A stretch of DNA of 53,004 bases from Streptosporangiaceae bacterium. Lineage in GTDB: Bacteria > Actinomycetota > Actinomycetes > Streptosporangiales > Streptosporangiaceae. The stretch covers positions 1 through 53,004 of the forward strand of contig JASHUG010000460.1 of the NCBI GenBank assembly GCA_030040155.1, written 5' to 3'. Within the stretch, counting starts at the first letter, position 1, and every line of letters begins with the position of its first letter. The notes under the pieces are model-generated. The model was given only the letters and a program-made list of their open reading frames with translations. It did no database searches and was not told the DNA's origin. This document shows positions 48,873-53,004 of this stretch, piece by piece. Position numbers and translations under genes: made by a program.

Positions 48873-49661
48873 GTGGTGACCAACTACGACGCCATAGTCG
48901 GCGTCGACCGCGGCGCGGTCAGGGCCGTGACGATCCTCACCGGGGCGGGCGTGTCTACCGACTCGGGCATTCCGGACTTCCGTGGGCCACAGGGCATCTG
49001 GACGAGGAACCCCGCCGCGGAGAAGCTGTCGACCTATCAGAACTACGTCTCCGATCCCGAGTTGCGCCGGCGGTCATGGCAGAACCGGCTGGCGCACCCG
49101 GCCTGGACGGCGCAGCCCAACGCCGCGCACTTGGCGCTGGCCAGGCTGGCGACACTGGGGGCCGATACGTGGGTGATCACGCAGAACATCGACGGCCTCC
49201 ACCAGCGCGCAGGCACGCCGCCAGAACGGGTGCTTGAGCTGCACGGCACGATGCACCGCGTGGTGTGCGTCAGCTGCGGCGACACGACCGCGATGGCCGA
49301 CGCCCTGGACAGGGTCAGGGCGGGCGAGTACGACCCGGCCTGTGCCGGGTGCGGCGGCATCCTCAAGTCCGCCACGGTCATGTTCGGCCAGGCGCTCGAC
49401 CCGAACGTGTTCCGCCGCGCGGTGGCGGCGGCGCAGGCGTGTGACCTGTTCCTCGCGGTCGGCAGCACGCTAACGGTCGAGCCCGCCGCCTCCCTGTGCG
49501 GGCTCGCGGTCGACCGCGGCGCCCGGCTCGTGATCGTGAACCGGGACCCGACGCCCTACGACGCACTGGCAGACGCGACGATCAGGGAGCCCATCGGCGA
49601 GGCGATCCCGGTCCTGGTCAACGAGCTGCTGGCCCGCTCCCCGGCCGCCGATCCCACCTAG
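48873..49661 (+). CDS. Sirtuin, NAD-dependent protein deacetylase
   Basis: 262 residues from the GTG at 48873, which has GAGG 8 bases upstream; a TTG at 48837 is also in frame. Motifs: GAGVSTDSGIPDFRG (about 25-39), TQNIDGLH, catalytic His in LHGTMH (about 123), and four zinc cysteines in CVSC (about 132) and CAGC (about 157). It removes acetyl or acyl groups from lysine using NAD+. With the AcuC-like enzyme at 20349 the window encodes two deacetylase types. The 3' end is duplicated over the stop codon. Confidence 0.92.
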   Translation: MVTNYDAIVGVDRGAVRAVTILTGAGVSTDSGIPDFRGPQGIWTRNPAAEKLSTYQNYVSDPELRRRSWQNRLAHPAWTAQPNAAHLALARLATLGADTWVITQNIDGLHQRAGTPPERVLELHGTMHRVVCVSCGDTTAMADALDRVRAGEYDPACAGCGGILKSATVMFGQALDPNVFRRAVAAAQACDLFLAVGSTLTVEPAASLCGLAVDRGARLVIVNRDPTPYDALADATIREPIGEAIPVLVNELLARSPAADPT

Positions 49662-49688
49662 GACGACGAACCCACCTGGGACGACGAT
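49653..49688. repeat. 18-bp tandem duplication over the sirtuin stop codon
   Basis: CCCACCTAGGACGACGAA (49653-49670) is followed by CCCACCTGGGACGACGAT (49671-49688). The first copy contains the stop TAG; in the second it reads TGG. Confidence 0.8.
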
Positions 49689-50155
49689 CACGGCACGACG
49701 GTGACCGGCCACCGGCCGGCGCGGACGAGCCGTACCGCCAGTGATCCGATGAACCGGTGCCCGGCCTTCGCAGACGCGCCCACCACGATCGCATCCGCCC
49801 TGACCTCGTCCGCTGCCTTGCAGATTTCGGCGAACGGCTCCCCCCGCCTGGCCAGGAACGTCAGCGAGATGCCGAACTCCTCGGCCGCGGCCGAGGCCCG
49901 CTGCCTCATATCCCTGACCATCTCGGCGAACGCCTCGTCCTTGGCCACGGCAAGTGCCGCGCCTCCCGGCCCGGACGTGCCGAGGCTGGTCATCGGCGAT
50001 ACGAAGATGACCACGAGCCTGGCCCGTTGCCTGCGTGCGAGCCCCATCGCATACCAGCCGGCCCGGATCGCGGTCGTCGAGCCATCGGAGCCGACCATGA
50101 TCACGGACGGGCCGTCGGTGCCGAGTTCGAAGCCAGCATTCTCGCCGGATTCCAC
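49688..50155 (-). CDS. Universal stress protein (UspA family)
   Basis: 155 residues, one Usp domain (about 16-155), with IMVGSDGSTTAIRA at the start and VVGASAKAGHRFIGSLAVRLV as the nucleotide loop. The GTG at 50155 is divergent from the phosphotransferase gene. It is not close to the one at 15697 in sequence. Role inferred: ATP-binding stress adaptation. Confidence 0.87.
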   Translation of the reverse strand: MESGENAGFELGTDGPSVIMVGSDGSTTAIRAGWYAMGLARRQRARLVVIFVSPMTSLGTSGPGGAALAVAKDEAFAEMVRDMRQRASAAAEEFGISLTFLARRGEPFAEICKAADEVRADAIVVGASAKAGHRFIGSLAVRLVRAGRWPVTVVP

Positions 50156-50205
50156 AGACGAAGTCTAAGATGCGTGCGGCTATCACACACTGGCATGATC
50201 GGGCC

Positions 50206-51153
50206 GTGACCCAACCACGTCCGGCCACTGCGCAGCAGCTCAGCGAACTGCTGCGCGCGGCCAGGCCGACGTGGCGGCTGGTCCGGGCCTGGCCGCTGCC
50301 TGGCGCCACGTCCAGCCAGGTCAGCGCCATCGAAGCCGAGTCGACGGACGGGCAGCGCACCACCCTGGTGCTGCGCCAGTACGGACCGGCGAACGTCAAG
50401 AGCGATCCGCACGCGGCGGAGACCGAGTACCGGCTGCTGCAGCTGCTGTCCGCAGCCGGGCAGCCGGTGCCGCGGCCCTACCTCGCCGACGAATCGGGCG
50501 CCATCTTGCCCGGACCCTTCCTGCTGCAGGAACTGATCGAGGGCGCGCCCGTCGAAGACCCGGCCGACCTGACGGATTTCACCGGCCAGCTCGCCACCGC
50601 GCTGGCCGGCGTGCACGACTGCGGCTTGGCGCGGGCCGAGGTTGGATTTCTTGCTGACGTCCGCGATCACTTCGCTCGCAAGCTGGGAACGAGGCCGGCC
50701 AACCCGGACTCCTACCTCAGCGAAACCAAGGTCCGCGCGGCTCTGGAAGCGGCCTGGCCGCCGGCGCCGGTCAACCAGCCGGTCGTGCTGCACGGCGACT
50801 TCTGGCCGGGCAACGTGCTGTGGCGCGACGGCAGGCTGGCCGGGATCATCGACTGGGAAGACGCCTTGTTCGGTGATCCGCTGGCCGACCTGGCGATCAC
50901 CCGGCTCGAGATCAGCTGGTTCTTCGGCACCGCCGCGAGCCAGTCGCTCACCGACCGCTACCTGATGCTGCGTCCCGAGGTCGACACGGCAACGCTGCCG
51001 CTCTGGGATCTGCGCGCGGCGCTGCGCGCGTGCGGATTCAACATGCAGACCTGGGGGCTGCCCCCGGCCCGGCTGGCATCGATGCGCTCCGCGCACCGCG
51101 TGTTCATCGAAAGCGCGCTCGGCCGGCTGGCCGGCAATGCAGGCGCGGCATGA
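50206..51153 (+). CDS. Aminoglycoside-phosphotransferase-like (APH family) kinase
   Basis: 315 residues from the GTG at 50206; an ATG at 50170 is in frame but falls on TAAGAT (50166-50171), a likely -10 box, so the later start is preferred. The N-lobe has LVLRQYG and the catalytic loop is HGDFWPGNVL (about 196-205), followed by IIDWEDALFGDP with the metal Asp. The family phosphorylates small hydroxyl compounds or, in acyl-CoA contexts, supports fatty acid use. It overlaps the CoA-transferase start (ATGA). The substrate is unknown and antibiotic resistance should not be assumed. Confidence 0.85.
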   Translation: MTQPRPATAQQLSELLRAARPTWRLVRAWPLPGATSSQVSAIEAESTDGQRTTLVLRQYGPANVKSDPHAAETEYRLLQLLSAAGQPVPRPYLADESGAILPGPFLLQELIEGAPVEDPADLTDFTGQLATALAGVHDCGLARAEVGFLADVRDHFARKLGTRPANPDSYLSETKVRAALEAAWPPAPVNQPVVLHGDFWPGNVLWRDGRLAGIIDWEDALFGDPLADLAITRLEISWFFGTAASQSLTDRYLMLRPEVDTATLPLWDLRAALRACGFNMQTWGLPPARLASMRSAHRVFIESALGRLAGNAGAA

Positions 51154-52307
51154 CTTTGGGTCCGCCGGCCGGGACTGCGCAGCCGCTTCCCGCCTGGCGA
51201 GTGCTGGACATGTCCCAGGCGATCTCGGGTCCTTATGCGGGCAGGATCCTGGCCGACCTGGGTGCCGATGTCGTGCGGGTTGAGGGTCCCAGGACCGACG
51301 TGACCGAGTACTTCGGTGCTGTCAGGGATGGCCGGGCCGGCATGTACGCCCAGATGAACGCGGGCAAGCGCAGCGTCGGCGTGGACCTGGCGGCGGCCGG
51401 CGCCACCGGGCTGATCACCAGCTTGGCCCGGCGCGCGGACGTGCTCATCGAGAACTTCAGGCCCGGCGTCATGGACCGCCTGGGGCTGGGCTATGCCAAG
51501 CTCTCCGCGGCAAACCCGGCCCTCATCATGTTGTCGGTCTCCGGGTTCGGGCCTGCCGGGCCTGACGCGCAGCGGCGGGCGCTAGCGCCGGTCATCCATG
51601 CCGAGTCGGGCCTGCTCGCGCGGCAGGCTGAACTCGACGAACGGCCGCCCACGGACCTGCCGCTCGCGCTGGCTGACACCATGACTGCGCTGCATGCCAC
51701 CATCGCGCTGCTGGCGGCACTGCACCAGCGCACGGCCACCGGGCTCGGCCAGCACATCGACCTGAGCATGCTGGATGCCGTCACCGCCAGCGACGACCAC
51801 GCCCACGCAGTGCTTGACGGCACCGGCGAGGCCTATTCATCGCGCGGCACCATCTGGCAGGCGCCGGGCGGTCCGTTGCTGATCGCGGCGCCGCCCAAGC
51901 ACGCCTGGAGCATGCTCTCCCGCGCAGGCCTCGTCACTGATCCCGCACCACCCGGCACGGACCTGCCGGCCAAGTTCCGGTTGCGCCAGCAAGCGATCCA
52001 GGACTGGATCAGCGGGTTCGGCGACCGGGCGAGCCTGCTGGCAGCCCTCGAATCAGCGGGCGTCGCATGGGGCGACGTCCGCGATTCGGCCGAGGTGTTC
52101 GCCGGCGGTGCGCACTCAGTGAGCGTGCCTGACAGCGAACGCCGGGTTGCGGGCTTGCCCTACCGCTTCTCCGCTGCCCAGCCCGCGATCAGGCGACGTG
52201 CTCCCCGGCGCGGCGAGCACAACGCCGAAGTGCTGGCCGACTGGCTCGGCCTGGACCGGGCCGCCGTCGATGGTCTCGCCGCTCGGGGCGTCCTCATAGC
52301 CAGCTGA
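51150..52307 (+). CDS. Family III CoA-transferase (CaiB/BaiF-like)
   Basis: 385 residues from the ATG at 51150, which overlaps the phosphotransferase stop. Family features: VLDMSQAISGPYAGRILADLGADVV at the N-terminus, NAGKRSVGVDL, LIENFRPGVMDRLGLGY, and the catalytic-region aspartate in LADTMTALHA (about 175) followed by TGLGQHIDLSM. It moves CoA between carboxylic acids. Paired with the APH-like kinase, as seen for some acid-degradation gene pairs; the acids are not known. Confidence 0.88.
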   Translation: MTLGPPAGTAQPLPAWRVLDMSQAISGPYAGRILADLGADVVRVEGPRTDVTEYFGAVRDGRAGMYAQMNAGKRSVGVDLAAAGATGLITSLARRADVLIENFRPGVMDRLGLGYAKLSAANPALIMLSVSGFGPAGPDAQRRALAPVIHAESGLLARQAELDERPPTDLPLALADTMTALHATIALLAALHQRTATGLGQHIDLSMLDAVTASDDHAHAVLDGTGEAYSSRGTIWQAPGGPLLIAAPPKHAWSMLSRAGLVTDPAPPGTDLPAKFRLRQQAIQDWISGFGDRASLLAALESAGVAWGDVRDSAEVFAGGAHSVSVPDSERRVAGLPYRFSAAQPAIRRRAPRRGEHNAEVLADWLGLDRAAVDGLAARGVLIAS

Positions 52308-52353
52308 TGCCCGGTACCGGCCGTTGCGGCTCGGCCCGCGTCGGCGGCGGCCA

Positions 52354-52800
52354 TCAGGCGCCTGACTCGGCCGCCTGCTTCAGTCGCGCCAGCGCCCTGG
52401 CGGGATCGCTGACGAGCTCGCGCCGCAACACCCGGCGGATGAATCGCCCCCTCCAACCTGGAGGGAAACTGAAGCTTCAAGTGAACGTGACGCGACAGCT
52501 CTCGCTGCCGACGGGCGACACGACGACGATCTCGTGATTCCTGATGCCCAAGGGCACCTTGACGTCGAGCTCGAGCGTCCGCAGCGGCTCGAGCGAGAGC
52601 ACATCCCACGACATGCGCACGCCGGGCGCGGGCCCGAAGAGCAGCCGATCGCCGGCGCCGAGCGTACGCGGCGGCGCCTCGATGACCTTCACGCCGAGCC
52701 AGCCGAACCGGTCCGGATTGGTCAGCAGGTCCCAGACCCGCTCCGGCGATGCATGGACGATGTCGGTGGGACACGTCTCGAAACTGTCGCTGTCGGCCAT
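52354..52800 (-). CDS. SRPBCC-family protein interrupted by one in-frame TGA (possible recoding or pseudogene)
   Basis: From the ATG at 52800 the frame runs 107 codons to TGA (52479-52477), then 40 more sense codons in the same frame to a second TGA at 52356-52354. The first part is an SRPBCC/polyketide-cyclase fold (HASPERVWDLLTNPDRFGWLG at 21-41; CRVTF just before the TGA). The second part, SFSFPPGWRGRFIRRVLRREL onward, reads as the missing last strand and the long C-terminal helix of the same fold. Without it the 107-residue product would lack the helix that closes the pocket. A hairpin lies just after the TGA. An ArsR gene ends 90 bases upstream. Either a recent nonsense mutation, a base-call error, or read-through. 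Confidence 0.7.
52449..52465 (-). other. Hairpin 18 nt after the in-frame TGA, SECIS-like
   Basis: On the minus strand CCCTCCA and TGGAGGG form a perfect 7-bp stem with loop GGT, and two G-T pairs extend the base. The loop begins 18 nt after the TGA and has G in its first two positions, within the published bacterial SECIS rules. The codons here (AGT, CCT, CCA, GGT, AGG, GGG, CGA) break the local G/C third-position bias. Confidence 0.45.
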
Positions 52801-52890
52801 CGCGCCCTCCGTCTCGACTCTACGGGGACGCGCGTGCGAGTGCCGTCCTCGAGGCGGAACGCATTCGCGCTGCATTCGCGACGCGGCCGT

Positions 52891-53004
52891 TCACGCATGG
52901 GGCGGGATGCCGCGCAAAGTGTGATCGGTTTGCGCGATGACCTCATCCAGCAGGCGGTGCAGGTGGGCGCCGCGCAACCGGTACAGGCGGGCGCGGCCCA
53001 CGGC
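52891..53004 (-). CDS. ArsR-family regulator (C-terminal fragment)
   Basis: The last 37 residues of a minus-strand gene cut by the right edge, ending at TGA 52893-52891. GRARLYRLRGAHLHRLLDEV resembles the end of the winged helix and the final helix of ArsR-type regulators. It lies 90 bases before the SRPBCC gene, and ArsR plus SRPBCC is a common co-occurring pair (also fused at 23589-24350). Too short for a firm call. Confidence 0.5.
   Translation of the reverse strand, partial: AVGRARLYRLRGAHLHRLLDEVIAQTDHTLRGIPPHA

Noticed and set aside
50206-51153. Antibiotic-resistance phosphotransferase
   Set aside because: The APH fold is shared by many metabolic kinases and the coupled CoA-transferase points to metabolism.

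Overview
The window is GC-rich, with high-GC third codon positions, frequent GTG/TTG starts and many 4-base start/stop overlaps. Together with an Rv1733c-like membrane protein, a phasin/HbhA-like protein, a mycothiol-type maleylpyruvate isomerase fold, a SpoIIE-type phosphatase and two DeoR-controlled sugar loci, this points to an actinomycete of streptomycete, streptosporangial or catenulisporal type. The genus cannot be resolved. No rRNA, tRNA, CRISPR array, transposase, phage gene or replication origin was seen.

Region 1 (1-9458) is a hopanoid operon on the minus strand, reading hpnC, hpnD, hpnE, a polyprenyl diphosphate synthase, shc, an hpnG-ispH fusion and hpnH (cut by the window edge). 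A TetR-type regulator diverges from hpnC. The genes run from prenyl chain assembly through squalene and hopene to adenosylhopane. The IspH half supplies the C5 precursor and is fused to the HpnG half.

Region 2 (9834-23537) is mixed housekeeping and accessory. It holds a two-domain P-loop kinase, a GAF-SpoIIE phosphatase, a flippase-like membrane protein, an arylsulfatase, a universal stress protein, an Rv1733c-like protein, and a GNAT/acyl-CoA synthetase protein whose ATP-grasp domain has lost its centre. A phasin-like + XRE pair, an AcuC-type deacetylase, an AI-2E-family permease and a PspC protein with a 55-residue membrane partner follow.

Region 3 (23553-34258) has an ArsR-SRPBCC fusion that seems to be leaderless and autoregulated, a Baeyer-Villiger-type monooxygenase, a second HbhA/phasin-like + XRE pair, and a degenerate CbiX-like protein with a tandem-repeat tail. 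It continues with a DinB/maleylpyruvate-isomerase-like protein, an operon of a DUF6314 protein, an acyl-CoA synthetase and a citryl-CoA-lyase-like enzyme, then BioY and a TetR regulator.

Region 4 (34345-47711) is transport and sugar use. A complete liv-type ABC operon (livG-F-H-M-K) is followed by a carbohydrate ABC importer without its own ATPase, two DeoR regulators, a SIS-domain sugar isomerase and a secreted GH27 alpha-galactosidase. Shared palindromic motifs suggest one regulon.

Region 5 (47773-53004) has an SDR dehydrogenase, an intergenic array of four 19-bp repeats, a sirtuin, a stress protein, a phosphotransferase + CoA-transferase pair and, at the edge, an ArsR regulator with an SRPBCC gene. 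That SRPBCC reading frame is interrupted by one in-frame TGA, followed 18 nt later by a hairpin loop that fits the published bacterial SECIS geometry. This is the most unusual signal in the window, but it may be a plain nonsense mutation.
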